Shown here one piece after another: positions 37,231 to 46,499 of a DNA stretch of 64,000 nt. A program made the position numbers and the translations under genes. This stretch comes from Vibrio orientalis CIP 102891 = ATCC 33934. Lineage in GTDB: Bacteria; Pseudomonadota; Gammaproteobacteria; Enterobacterales; Vibrionaceae. The DNA is taken from NCBI RefSeq assembly GCF_000176235.1, contig NZ_ACZV01000005.1, forward strand, positions 1,116,001 to 1,180,000, read 5' to 3'. The notes below the pieces were generated by a model. It made no database searches. It was not told where the DNA came from and saw only the letters and a list, made by a program, of their open reading frames with translations. Each line of letters starts with the position of its first letter. Position 1 is the first letter of the stretch.

Positions 37231-37932
37231 TTATTTCCAAATAGAAGCAACTTCTTCTTCTGTTAAGTAACGGTATTCACCTGGTTCTAGTGATTCACAA
37301 AGCTCGATATCGCCAATACGCTCACGGTGAAGATGTTCAACCTTGTTACCCAGCGCAGCAAACATCCGTTTTACTTGGTGATACTTACCTTCAGTAATCG
37401 TAAGCAGTACTTCGTTTTCTTCTTCGTCGACAATCTCAAGTTGCGCTGGAAGCGTCAGCCCCTTCTCATTGCGCAGTTGAATACCTTCGGCAAACTTCTC
37501 TACATAGTCAGCTTGAATTGGGTCAGCCAGCCACACTCGGTAAGTTTTCTCACATTTATGCTTTGGTGAAGTAATACGGTGAGACCATTTACCATCATCA
37601 GTAATTAATACTAGCCCTGTGGTATCGACATCTAGTCGACCCGCGAAATGCAGCTCTTCAATCTTCACTTCATCGAGCAGCATAAACGCAGTTTGATTAA
37701 AGCCGTCTTCATGCGAGCAAACAAAGCCATCGGGTTTAAACAGCATGATATAGCGAGGACCTGGCTTTTGGAGCTCACGCCCCTGCCATTCAACAGTACA
37801 GCCATCTGTTACTTTAACTGAACCACTTTTCTGCACGACATCATTAACTGTTACATCACCACTTTTGATGATTCTTGTTGCCTCTCTACGTGTCGCACCT
37901 AGTGCATCACACAAATATTTATCTAAACGCAT
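37231..37932 (-). CDS. rsuA: 16S rRNA pseudouridine(516) synthase RsuA
   Basis: It modifies U516 of 16S rRNA. The 233-residue protein has an N-terminal S4 RNA-binding domain (MRLDKYLCDALGATRREATR) and the catalytic motif GRLDVDTTGLVLITDDG with Asp101 as the nucleophile. The closing motifs are ITEGKYHQVKRMFAALGN and LHRERIGDIEL. Length and order match E. coli RsuA. It is divergent from radD, and in E. coli rsuA is also next to the radD homologue yejH. Confidence 0.95.
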   Translation of the reverse strand: MRLDKYLCDALGATRREATRIIKSGDVTVNDVVQKSGSVKVTDGCTVEWQGRELQKPGPRYIMLFKPDGFVCSHEDGFNQTAFMLLDEVKIEELHFAGRLDVDTTGLVLITDDGKWSHRITSPKHKCEKTYRVWLADPIQADYVEKFAEGIQLRNEKGLTLPAQLEIVDEEENEVLLTITEGKYHQVKRMFAALGNKVEHLHRERIGDIELCESLEPGEYRYLTEEEVASIWK

Positions 37933-38005
37933 GAATACCTCATCTTTGTTAGGTGAGGTATTATAGTGCCACTAGACTAAATAGTTGAGCTATTTCACAC
38001 ATTTT

Positions 38006-39748
38006 ATGTATACACTGCGTCCTTATCAGGCTGACTCTGTCAAAGCTGTTATCCATTACTTTCGTAAACACTCTACCCCAGCGGTACTTGTACTACCGAC
38101 TGGTGCAGGGAAAAGCCTTGTAATTGCAGAGCTCGCACGCCTTGCTAAAGGTCGAGTCTTAGTGCTGGCCCACGTTAAAGAACTGGTTGAGCAAAACCAC
38201 GAAAAGTATGAAGGTTACGGGCTTAAAGGCTCAATATTTTCAGCAGGCCTTGGCCGCAAAGAAACAGACCAACAAGTGGTGTTCGCATCCGTTCAGTCTG
38301 TCGTACGCAATCTTGACCAATTTAAAAACCAATTCTCGCTTCTGGTCATCGATGAGTGTCACCGCGTTCCGGATAATAAAGAGACCAGTTATCAAAAGGT
38401 CATCACCCATCTGCAAGAGCAAAACCCAGGCATCAAAGTACTTGGATTAACCGCTACACCTTATCGTTTAGGCATGGGATGGATTTATCAATATCACACC
38501 CGAGGGTTGGTCAGAAGCGAAGAGCCACGCTTTTTCAGAGATTGCATCTTCGAGTTACCTATTCGCTATTTGCTGGATGAAAACTTCCTAACCCCAGCTC
38601 GAATGATGGACGCCCCGGTTTTAAGCTACGACTTTTCCCAGCTGAAACCCGCCAATACAGGGCGATATAAAGAAGCGGAACTCGATATGGTGATCGATAA
38701 AGCTAAGCGTGCGACTCCACAAATCGTTGAGCAAATCATTCAACTGGCTAAAGAGAAACAAGGCATCATGATCTTTGCCGCGACGGTTCGCCACGCTCAA
38801 GAAATTTATGGATTACTGCCACAAGATCAGGTCGCTATCGTAATTGGTGACACTCCAACACCTGAGCGCGATGCCATCATTCAGAACTTTAAAGATCGAA
38901 AAATCAAATTCTTGGTCAACGTATCGGTATTAACAACAGGCTTTGACGCCCCTCACGTAGATCTTATAGCGATTCTTCGCCCGACGGAATCCATCAGCCT
39001 TTACCAGCAAATTGTTGGTCGAGGACTGCGTTTATCGCCTGGAAAAGATGAGTGTTTGGTACTCGATTACGCAGGTAACAGCTACGATCTTTACCAACCT
39101 GAAGTGGGCGACCCTAAGCCAGACTCAGACAGTGAAATCATCACCATCCCTTGCCCTGCCTGCGGATTTAATAACAACTTTTGGGGTAAGCTTGATAGTA
39201 ACGGATACTTAATCGAACACTTTGGCCGTAAATGCCAAGGTTTCTTTGAAGATGATGAAACGGGTGAACGGGAACACTGCAATTATCGCTTCAGAGCGAA
39301 GTACTGTGGCGAGTGTGGCGCGGACAATGATATTGCCGCACGAATCTGTCACGAGTGTGATGCAACCTTAGTCGACCCTGACAAAAAGCTTAAAGAGGCG
39401 TTAAACCTGAAAGATGCATTAGTATTTGAATGTATAGAGATGGATCTCAGCGTGTATAAAGATGACAAGGGTAAAAGCAGCCTTAAAGTCTCTTATATTG
39501 GAGAAAATCAGGCTCAGGTCAGTGAATTTTGGTCATTGACCACTAAAAACCAAAAGCAACGATTTAAAGATCAGTTTGTTAGACCCCACCTTGCCGACAA
39601 ACATCGTCCTTTTGAAGAGGCCTCACCAACCAAGGTGGTCAACAGCCAGCACCGTTTTCGTCCCCCTCAATTTGTGATTGCGCGAAAATCAGGTCGATTT
39701 TGGAAGATGCGCGATAAAATATTTGAAGATGAGTTATCGAATAGTTAA
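38006..39748 (+). CDS. radD: Superfamily 2 helicase RadD (YejH), DNA repair
   Basis: A 580-residue DEAD/DEAH-box ATPase. E. coli RadD acts with RecA and SSB in repair of double-strand breaks and crosslinks. Motif Q region is LRPYQADSV and motif I is LPTGAGKSLV. Motif II is LVIDECHRVP, motif III is LGLTATPYR and motif VI is QQIVGRGLRLSPGKDE. The C-terminal third carries zinc-ribbon-like cysteine pairs (CPACGFN, CGECGADND, CHECDATL). I choose ATG 38006 (MYTLRPYQ), which aligns with E. coli RadD, over the TTG 21 bases upstream. It is divergent from rsuA. Confidence 0.93.
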   Translation: MYTLRPYQADSVKAVIHYFRKHSTPAVLVLPTGAGKSLVIAELARLAKGRVLVLAHVKELVEQNHEKYEGYGLKGSIFSAGLGRKETDQQVVFASVQSVVRNLDQFKNQFSLLVIDECHRVPDNKETSYQKVITHLQEQNPGIKVLGLTATPYRLGMGWIYQYHTRGLVRSEEPRFFRDCIFELPIRYLLDENFLTPARMMDAPVLSYDFSQLKPANTGRYKEAELDMVIDKAKRATPQIVEQIIQLAKEKQGIMIFAATVRHAQEIYGLLPQDQVAIVIGDTPTPERDAIIQNFKDRKIKFLVNVSVLTTGFDAPHVDLIAILRPTESISLYQQIVGRGLRLSPGKDECLVLDYAGNSYDLYQPEVGDPKPDSDSEIITIPCPACGFNNNFWGKLDSNGYLIEHFGRKCQGFFEDDETGEREHCNYRFRAKYCGECGADNDIAARICHECDATLVDPDKKLKEALNLKDALVFECIEMDLSVYKDDKGKSSLKVSYIGENQAQVSEFWSLTTKNQKQRFKDQFVRPHLADKHRPFEEASPTKVVNSQHRFRPPQFVIARKSGRFWKMRDKIFEDELSNS

Positions 39749-39814
39749 CCATTCACTTGGTGTTCATTTTTGCCAATGTATACTGGATTCCAGAAATTCG
39801 TAAAAGGTAAGATT

Positions 39815-40219
39815 ATGTTCAAGCGACCGCTGCTCAGTACCGCAACAATATTAACTTGTCTGCTGATCGCCTTCCCTAGCATGGCGAAGAAACACGATCA
39901 CGACGATCAAGATGGCCACGCACTGGTGCAAGACGTTCACAAACCAGGTGCTAAAATTGAGTTTGAAGAAGACCAAGACGAAGTCTATGAAGCGGTCAAA
40001 GAAGGCTACATTCGTCCTTTCTCTGAAATGTATGCTGCCGTTGAGCGCGATCTGCATGGACGAATTATTCACGTCGAACTTGAAGAAGATGATGATATTT
40101 GGATTTACGAGCTCAAGATAAACCACGATAACAACATCATCAAAGTTGAATACAACGCAGAAACACTCGAAATGCTGCAAATTAAAGGTAGAAACCTTAA
40201 ACAAGCACTAAAAAAATAG
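39815..40219 (+). CDS. Exported PepSY-domain protein
   Basis: A 134-residue periplasmic protein. A signal peptide (MFKRPLLSTATILTCLLIAFPSMA) is followed by a His/Asp-rich stretch (KKHDHDDQDGHAL) that could bind divalent metal. A PepSY-like domain (about 55-130) has GYIRPFSEMYAAVERDLHGRIIHVELEEDDDIWIYELKI, quoted here as the key core AVERDLHGRIIHVEL. ATG 39815 has AAGGT before it; the ATG at 39770 would add a non-signal leader. It lies 13 bases before the response regulator, so it may be an accessory sensor or modulator of the downstream two-component pair. Confidence 0.82.
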   Translation: MFKRPLLSTATILTCLLIAFPSMAKKHDHDDQDGHALVQDVHKPGAKIEFEEDQDEVYEAVKEGYIRPFSEMYAAVERDLHGRIIHVELEEDDDIWIYELKINHDNNIIKVEYNAETLEMLQIKGRNLKQALKK

Positions 40220-40232
40220 AAGATAAAAGCTT

Positions 40233-40892
40233 ATGAAAATTCTTGTAGTGGAAGATGACCCGCGCCTAGGCGAACAAATTGTTGAAACTCTTGAGAAAAC
40301 TGGCTGGGTGCCAGAGCTCTCTCAAGATGGCATCGATGCATTGTACCGAGCGACCTCTGAAGAGTGGGACGTGATTGTCCTCGATCTAGGCCTTCCGAAA
40401 CTTGATGGTTTGACAGTTCTTAAAGGTATTCGAGACGAAAACATTAACACGCCAGTTGTTATCCTAAGTGCACGAGACACACTCACGCAGCGTGTTGAAG
40501 GCTTAAATGCTGGTGCTGACGACTACTTAACCAAACCGTTTGAAATGGTTGAGCTAACCGCACGTATACGCGCTCAACTGCGCCGCGCTTCGGGTAATGC
40601 CTCCCCTGTGATGCAGATTGGCAATCTGAGTTTAGACACTCGTACTTCCAAGGTAATGTGGCAAGGCCAAGCAATTAGCCTCACAGCACTAGAATACAAG
40701 GTTGTTGCCTATTTCATGCATAACCCTGAGAAGGTCATTTCACGTACAGAGTTGGTTGAACACATCTATAAACAAGACTTTGATAGGGACTCAAACACCA
40801 TCGAGGTTTTCATTGGTCGTATCCGCAAAAAAATCGCGCCAAAAGTGATCAAAACCGTTCGCGGTCTAGGATATCAGCTTAATGCCGAATAA
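40233..40892 (+). CDS. OmpR/PhoP-family response regulator
   Basis: A 219-residue regulator. The receiver domain (1-115) has the acidic pair in VVEDDPRLGE, phospho-acceptor Asp51 (VIVLDLGLPKLDG) and Lys101 (YLTKPFE). The winged-helix DNA-binding domain (about 125-217) has LTALEYKVVAYFMHNPEKVISR and DSNTIEVFIGRIRKKI. It overlaps the histidine kinase gene by 11 bases. The pair resembles PhoP/QseB-type systems. From memory it corresponds to VC1638-VC1639 of V. cholerae, for which I know no settled name, so I leave the symbol empty. Confidence 0.92.
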   Translation: MKILVVEDDPRLGEQIVETLEKTGWVPELSQDGIDALYRATSEEWDVIVLDLGLPKLDGLTVLKGIRDENINTPVVILSARDTLTQRVEGLNAGADDYLTKPFEMVELTARIRAQLRRASGNASPVMQIGNLSLDTRTSKVMWQGQAISLTALEYKVVAYFMHNPEKVISRTELVEHIYKQDFDRDSNTIEVFIGRIRKKIAPKVIKTVRGLGYQLNAE

Positions 40893-42225
40893 TAAGCGCA
40901 CCCTGCTTAAGCGTCTAAGTTTAAAAAGCCGCCTCGTACTGGCGGCTATCGTTTGGTTAACCGCGATGGTCATTGCGGCCGGTGTCAGCGTGCCCACTCA
41001 AGTATTTAACTACATGGTTGGCGACACAAAATCTCAGCTGTCTATCTATATGGATGAGATTTCTGCCTCTCTCGAAGCAGACGACAAGGGTGCACTAACT
41101 CTTACTACTAACCTTTCTGATCCTCGTTTTAACCGCCCATACAGTGGCCTCTACTGGTCAGCAAGAACCGACGCTGATTTACTGCGTTCTCGCTCTTTGT
41201 GGGATCAAAAGATTGAAGCCAAGAAAGGCCTAAAGAAAGAGTATTTTGGTGCGAGAGATGAAAAACTCATCTACCTAAAAACCACACTCTATTACCCCGA
41301 CTACGATGGCCCAATTGAAGTATTGGTTGGTATTGATGAACAGCCGATTGAAGATACAGTGCGTGATTTGATGAGTCAGCTTTGGATCATTCTCGGCCTA
41401 CTCTACTTTGGTGTGCTTGCGGTTATCATGTTGCAGGTTCAGTGGTCATTACACCCATTAACCAAAATGCACAAAGAGCTCTCGCAGCTCCGCTCTGGCG
41501 ATAAAAAGCAGCTCGAAGAAGATTACCCGAAAGAAGTCGCGCCGGTTGTTTCCGACTTGAATGCTTTGGTGTTTCACTATCAAGAGCTACTAGAACGCGC
41601 GCGACATCATGCCGGCAACCTCTCTCATGCGTTGAAGACTCCGCTTTCAGTACTGAAGAACGAGATTCATAACTTTGACAGCGAGACACAGAAGCTATTG
41701 CAGCCTCCTGTTGATCAAATTCAAAGTCAAATTGATTACCACTTAGGTCGCGCTCGCATGGCCGGCTCAAAGAACATTTTGGCGGTACGTGCGAACCCTT
41801 CAGAGCGTGTTGACGCTATTTCTATGGCATTTGATAAGGTCTATGCTTCACGCGACATCGCGCTCATCAACGAGCTTGATTCAGATATAGAAGTCGCTGT
41901 AGATAAGACCGATCTCGATGAAATGGTGGGTAACTTACTGGAAAATGCCTATAAATGGTCTGCAAGCATCATTCGTGTTCATTCACAGCTAACCAACGAT
42001 GGCGATATCGATATCATCATTGAAGATGACGGACCGGGTATTCCTGATGATAAGCTTCAGCAAGCGGTTAAACGAGGTGTTCGTCTCGATGAAACGACCC
42101 CTGGCACTGGTCTAGGTCTCAATATTGTCAGTGAAATGGCACACAGTTATAGAGGCAAATTTACCCTATCGGCTAGCTCTATGGGCGGCTTAAAAGCGGT
42201 GCTTTCATTTAAGTCCTCAAATTAA
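40882..42225 (+). CDS. Membrane sensor histidine kinase (PhoQ/QseC-like)
   Basis: A 447-residue sensor. Transmembrane helices at about 18-38 and 166-186 enclose a periplasmic domain of about 125 residues with several acidic clusters. The phospho-acceptor is His249 in AGNLSHALKTPLSVLKNEI, a PhoQ-like H-box. The ATPase domain follows: N-box NLLENAYKWS, G1 EDDGPGIPDD and G2 TGLGLNIVSEM. It overlaps the regulator gene by 11 bases and ends in a strong terminator, so PepSY gene, regulator and kinase form one operon. The signal is unknown; divalent cations or cationic peptides are possible by analogy with PhoQ. Confidence 0.92.
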   Translation: MPNNKRTLLKRLSLKSRLVLAAIVWLTAMVIAAGVSVPTQVFNYMVGDTKSQLSIYMDEISASLEADDKGALTLTTNLSDPRFNRPYSGLYWSARTDADLLRSRSLWDQKIEAKKGLKKEYFGARDEKLIYLKTTLYYPDYDGPIEVLVGIDEQPIEDTVRDLMSQLWIILGLLYFGVLAVIMLQVQWSLHPLTKMHKELSQLRSGDKKQLEEDYPKEVAPVVSDLNALVFHYQELLERARHHAGNLSHALKTPLSVLKNEIHNFDSETQKLLQPPVDQIQSQIDYHLGRARMAGSKNILAVRANPSERVDAISMAFDKVYASRDIALINELDSDIEVAVDKTDLDEMVGNLLENAYKWSASIIRVHSQLTNDGDIDIIIEDDGPGIPDDKLQQAVKRGVRLDETTPGTGLGLNIVSEMAHSYRGKFTLSASSMGGLKAVLSFKSSN

Positions 42226-42242
42226 GCTTGGCCAATACTCAT

Positions 42243-42270
42243 AAGGCGATGCTCCTGCATCGCCTTTATT
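42243..42270 (+). terminator. Intrinsic terminator of the two-component operon
   Basis: AAGGCGATGC pairs perfectly with GCATCGCCTT across a four-base loop, followed by a T-rich stretch. Confidence 0.85.
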
Positions 42271-42293
42271 TATATCACTTGGACATAAGCTCA

Positions 42294-42746
42294 CTATGGT
42301 TGCAAATAAAGAGCCACCTTATGTCCAACGAGGATGGCATGGTCATTATCTAATTCAACGAACGTCATCCTTCCATCAAATGCACCAGGCCTAACAAACA
42401 ATTGCTCAACTAAACCTTCTTTCGCATCATCCAACTCTAAAGGCGTGTGCGTGTCATACATAAACATCATTCCTTGATGGTTATGTGTGTAGGCCCCTTT
42501 CCCGGAAAAGCCCACCTGACTACTAGGCAACATCGCAAACACCCCGTAGGTTTGATTCTCTTTTAACGTTAGTTCAAACCTAATCGGCAATGATATTGAC
42601 TGAGCATTTCTATAATCGTCAATCTCTATGTGCGTTACTGTATTACTGTTAAAGTGACGATTGTGCTCAGACACCCCAAACAAAGCCAATAGCCAACCTA
42701 AAGCTAAGCCGCTAATCACGATAAAAGAAGCAATAATGTTATTCAC
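42294..42746 (-). CDS. ToxS/VtrC-like periplasmic accessory protein (pair A)
   Basis: A 150-residue protein with one N-terminal membrane segment (about 4-24) and a beta-rich periplasmic domain. It starts with GTG inside the 3' end of the ToxR-like gene, overlapping it by 8 bases. Its sequence is weakly but clearly related to the second accessory protein at 47839-48288: both begin MNN, both have (S/Q)(Q/K)VGF followed by a G-x-Y segment and (H/R)(Q)G(M/L)(M/S), and both end in hydrophobic strands. Small membrane-anchored partners like ToxS and VtrC form lipocalin-like heterodimers with the periplasmic part of their regulator and can bind bile salts. The ligand here is unknown. Confidence 0.78.
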   Translation of the reverse strand: MNNIIASFIVISGLALGWLLALFGVSEHNRHFNSNTVTHIEIDDYRNAQSISLPIRFELTLKENQTYGVFAMLPSSQVGFSGKGAYTHNHQGMMFMYDTHTPLELDDAKEGLVEQLFVRPGAFDGRMTFVELDNDHAILVGHKVALYLQP

Positions 42747-43428
42747 AGTTCACCACCCCACTCCCAGTATCAAAACTCACTGAGCGGCCAGCGGAGTCGA
42801 CAAGTAAACTCAGCTTTTCAAATTGGTATAGTGTCGGGTTTTGATAGAAAACCTTCTCACCCTGTTGCTGTGGCATATAACTGCACTGTTTATAGCTCGT
42901 TACCTTATAGCCAATGATTAATGGGCTCTTGTAAAAATGACTTGCCCCAATATAACCGACAAAGATCGCCAAAATTAAGATGCCGAGCGCCTTTATCACT
43001 CGAATATGTCCAGCGTTCAGTTGTGCCGTCACCTCAACCTTTGTTTCCAACTCCTTGATTGGTGGTGTTTCAATAACTGGCTCTAAAGGTTCTGTTACTT
43101 CTGAGATCGACGTGATCTTTTTTACTGACCCCGTAAACTCATAACCGATTCCTCTCTCGGTACGGATAACTTCACCGGCTTTATCTTCAAGCCCCCTGCG
43201 GCATGTCGAAATCGAGTGCAACAAACTGCTACTTTCTACGACAATTCCTCTTTTGTGCCAGACTTCGTGCATGAGCTCGTGCTTACTTAACACTTGACCT
43301 TGATTGGCAAACATATAGTTCAACAATGACAGTTCATTTACCCCGATAGGATGGCGAATATGACTCTTTAAGCTGTGAATATAGCTGCCGTTTTCATCCA
43401 AGACGTGTGCGTCGTTGATCAGGAACAT
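42739..43428 (-). CDS. ToxR-like transmembrane transcription regulator (pair A)
   Basis: A 229-residue protein. Residues 1-100 form an OmpR-type winged helix (GVNELSLLNYMFANQGQVLSK, VVESSSLLHSISTCRRGLED, ERGIGYEF). A proline/glutamate-rich linker follows, then a membrane helix at about 144-165 and a short periplasmic domain. Cys182 and Cys228 can form a disulphide like that of ToxR; Cys76 is cytoplasmic. It has no receiver or kinase, so signal and DNA binding lie in one protein. It starts in the stop codon of the RND pump gene and overlaps the accessory gene by 8 bases. It is the third gene of the operon MFP-RND-regulator-accessory, so it probably controls its own pump operon. Confidence 0.88.
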   Translation of the reverse strand: MFLINDAHVLDENGSYIHSLKSHIRHPIGVNELSLLNYMFANQGQVLSKHELMHEVWHKRGIVVESSSLLHSISTCRRGLEDKAGEVIRTERGIGYEFTGSVKKITSISEVTEPLEPVIETPPIKELETKVEVTAQLNAGHIRVIKALGILILAIFVGYIGASHFYKSPLIIGYKVTSYKQCSYMPQQQGEKVFYQNPTLYQFEKLSLLVDSAGRSVSFDTGSGVVNCE

Positions 43429-46400
43429 TACAGCCTCTCCGTTACAAACTCGAAAGAGTCATCAGGTTCAGACATAGACGCAATGGCGACATAAGCCATC
43501 GGCACCACAAATAGAGAGAAGAATGTTCCAATCGTTAATCCACCAACGAGTACTAATCCAATATTGATTCTCCCAAGCGAGCCCGGGCCTTCAGCAAGCG
43601 CTAAGGGCAAAGAGCCAATGATCATGGTCAATGACGTCATTAGGATTGGCCTTAAACGTGATTTGGCACTCATCAATGCCGCAGTTTTTGCTCCATAGCC
43701 CTCTTTACGTTTTAGGTTGGCAAACTCCACCAGCAAGATGCCATGTTTAGTCACCAAACCAACCAACGTGAGTAATCCAATTTTTGAATATAAGTTCAAG
43801 CTATGTCCAAACACGTTAAGCGTTACCAAAGCCCCAACAAGACAAAGCGGTACGGTCAGTAGGATAATGAGAGGATCAACAAAGCTCTCAAATTGCGCCG
43901 CTAATATTAAGAAGATAAAGATAAGTGCGAGTCCAAATAAAATCTGGGTACCCGCTTCAGACTCATTAAGTTCTTTAATCACACCGTTGTATTCATAGCC
44001 TTGCCCTGCTTTTAGTAGCTTAGGTAACTCGGCGTCAAGGTACGCTTGGACATCACTCGCACTGTATCCAGTCACCAAATCCGCTGTAATTTCCGCCGCA
44101 TCTTTACCAGCAAAAGTTTTGATATTGGACTCTGCCGTCACAGGCTTAATCGATACAAATTGCGACAGTGGTAATCTCTGCCCAGAATCGGAACTGACAT
44201 ACAGCTTATCGAGAACCCTAAAATCGCCTAACGCTTGACGATTCACCTGAACCTGAATCGGATAAGTAAATCCATCTTCCGCTTTAAGATCAGCCGCTTT
44301 CACTGACCCAAGAAACGAAGAGATTGCGCTAGTCACGTTTGCGTAATTAACCCCTGACAGGATAATTGCATTACGGTCTATGGATAAGTCAAACCTTAAT
44401 TGATCACGATGCATAGAGTTGTTGGTATTACTCAAACCTTTATAATCATTAAGCAAACCAACAACTTGTTCTGCTGTTTTTGAAAGCTCGTCTAAGTCTC
44501 GATTAGTCGTCGTGAGCTGAATAACCACGTTGCTCGATACATTCAGATTATCAGCTGAACGCACTGAGAAAGAGACGCCATAGGCTGATAAGGTCTCTTT
44601 TGCTTTGATGGTAAGTTTATCTATAACATCAAAGGCTGACTCTCCTCTTTCCTCCCACGACTTCAGTAAGATATGGTTGGTTGGCCCACCTTCAATATAA
44701 GCTAGGTTTGCCTCTATAGAATCATTACCTGAGAAGACATCATTCAACTGATGTGCATTTTCTAAGTGGTAACTGCGGCCTGCACCTGTCGGCGCATCTG
44801 AGCTCACTTCAATAAATCCCGTGTCTTCAGTTGGTAATAGCACTTTAGGCATCATAAAAATGGAAACACACGCGAAACCGACTAAAGTTGCTATCACACC
44901 TAATACGCGGATCGGGTGTCTTATCCATGCTTGTAAATGCTTAAAGTAACTCTCTGTTAGACAGTCTAGCTTCGCATCGACCCAAGAGAACCATTTCGGC
45001 GATGCTGATGAAGACTTGAGCATATAAGCACTCATCATTGGTGACAGTGTTAATGCAACGAAGCCCGATATAATGACAGAAGCCGCCAAGGTAAACGCAA
45101 ACTGTCGAAATAAGTCTGCAGTCAGCCCCGACATTAAACCGATTGGCAAATATACCGCAGCCAATGTCAGGGTCATCGCGATAACCGGGAATACAATCTC
45201 TTTACAGCTTTTCAAAGCGGCAGAAATGGGAGGATGGCCTTCTTCTACATGACGGTAACAATTTTCCACCACTACAATCGCGTCATCAACAACTAACCCA
45301 ATCGCCAATATAATCGCTAGAATAGTTAAAACGTTGATACTAAACCCTAGCATGGCCATAACTGCGAACACGCCAATCACACACACTGGTATCGTGATTA
45401 AAGGAATTGCTGCAACACGCAGTGAGCCCAAGAACAACACGACAATAACGGATACCAATACAACTGCTTCAACAAGTGTCATGAACCCTTGATCAATTGC
45501 CTCTTCAATGAAGTCCGCTTGGTTATAAACCATCTTCATCTCAATGCCATCTGGCAGCTCCATCTGCTGCATCGCTTGTTTTACACGCTGTGCGACCTTA
45601 ACTGGGTTCTCATCTTTAAGCGGCAATACCTGCAGTGACATCGCTTGATGACCATCGATATGTAACGTACTCGGTGTTAGGCTGACTTCTCCCATCTCTA
45701 TATTGGCGACATCACTAATACGGATGATTTTGCCGCTTTCTACACGAATCACGAGATCACGAACGTCTTCAATGGAAGTCACCTGATTCACAGGATTAAT
45801 CGCAAAGTCACGGACTTCACCTTTGATCGTTCCCGCAGTGAAGGTGGCATTGTAGGTACTCAAAGTACCAACCACATCAGAAGCACTCACATTCAGAGCA
45901 GCCATACGTTCAGGTAGCAACCAAACTCGTATCGCACGTGAGGAACCACCATATGGGCCCCATACTCCTCCAACACCTTGAACATTTTTAAATTCAGTTG
46001 CTAATTGCTGGCTGATGAAATCAAACATTTCTTGCTTGTCCATCGTTCCCTTATTAACAAAGGTAATGATGTTACTTGGCATACTGGTTTCCGAAGAGTC
46101 GTCTGTCACCGTAGGCTTATCAACCATTGCAGGAGGGAAATCAGAAATACCATCAATTTTGCTGCGTAAGTTGTTCATTAGACTTGAGTACTCAACGTCA
46201 CTAATGCCATCTTTAAACAGAATCTTCATCGAGCAACTGCCTTCGCTACAGTCCGTCGTCATCGACTTGACCTTATCAAGACCTGTCACCGCTGAGATCA
46301 ACTTATCGGCGACATTTTGGGACATGAACTCAGCACTCGCACCGTTTATCGATGCATTAACAGACGCTGATGAAGTTTGATGTTCGGGAAAATACTGTAT

Positions 46401-46499
46401 TGATAGCTTTTGAAATGAGACAAGACCAATCAAGACGATTGCAATGCTTAATACTGATGCAAACACCGGATGTTTAACACAAATTTCAGGTAGCTTCAT
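43428..46499 (-). CDS. RND-family efflux pump, inner-membrane permease
   Basis: A 1023-residue proton-driven exporter of the HAE type. The N-terminus is MKLPEICVKHPVFASVLSIAIVL. Two large periplasmic loops (about 33-330 and 560-860) separate groups of membrane helices. The proton-relay Asp pair is in GLVVDDAIVVVENCYRH (about 405). The closing helices include LTLVGLVTKHGILLVEFAN. It resembles MexK/VexK-like pumps, but the substrate is not predictable. It overlaps the adaptor gene by 14 bases and the regulator gene by one. No outer-membrane channel gene lies in the operon, so it probably uses TolC. Confidence 0.94.
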   Translation of the reverse strand: MKLPEICVKHPVFASVLSIAIVLIGLVSFQKLSIQYFPEHQTSSASVNASINGASAEFMSQNVADKLISAVTGLDKVKSMTTDCSEGSCSMKILFKDGISDVEYSSLMNNLRSKIDGISDFPPAMVDKPTVTDDSSETSMPSNIITFVNKGTMDKQEMFDFISQQLATEFKNVQGVGGVWGPYGGSSRAIRVWLLPERMAALNVSASDVVGTLSTYNATFTAGTIKGEVRDFAINPVNQVTSIEDVRDLVIRVESGKIIRISDVANIEMGEVSLTPSTLHIDGHQAMSLQVLPLKDENPVKVAQRVKQAMQQMELPDGIEMKMVYNQADFIEEAIDQGFMTLVEAVVLVSVIVVLFLGSLRVAAIPLITIPVCVIGVFAVMAMLGFSINVLTILAIILAIGLVVDDAIVVVENCYRHVEEGHPPISAALKSCKEIVFPVIAMTLTLAAVYLPIGLMSGLTADLFRQFAFTLAASVIISGFVALTLSPMMSAYMLKSSSASPKWFSWVDAKLDCLTESYFKHLQAWIRHPIRVLGVIATLVGFACVSIFMMPKVLLPTEDTGFIEVSSDAPTGAGRSYHLENAHQLNDVFSGNDSIEANLAYIEGGPTNHILLKSWEERGESAFDVIDKLTIKAKETLSAYGVSFSVRSADNLNVSSNVVIQLTTTNRDLDELSKTAEQVVGLLNDYKGLSNTNNSMHRDQLRFDLSIDRNAIILSGVNYANVTSAISSFLGSVKAADLKAEDGFTYPIQVQVNRQALGDFRVLDKLYVSSDSGQRLPLSQFVSIKPVTAESNIKTFAGKDAAEITADLVTGYSASDVQAYLDAELPKLLKAGQGYEYNGVIKELNESEAGTQILFGLALIFIFLILAAQFESFVDPLIILLTVPLCLVGALVTLNVFGHSLNLYSKIGLLTLVGLVTKHGILLVEFANLKRKEGYGAKTAALMSAKSRLRPILMTSLTMIIGSLPLALAEGPGSLGRINIGLVLVGGLTIGTFFSLFVVPMAYVAIASMSEPDDSFEFVTERL

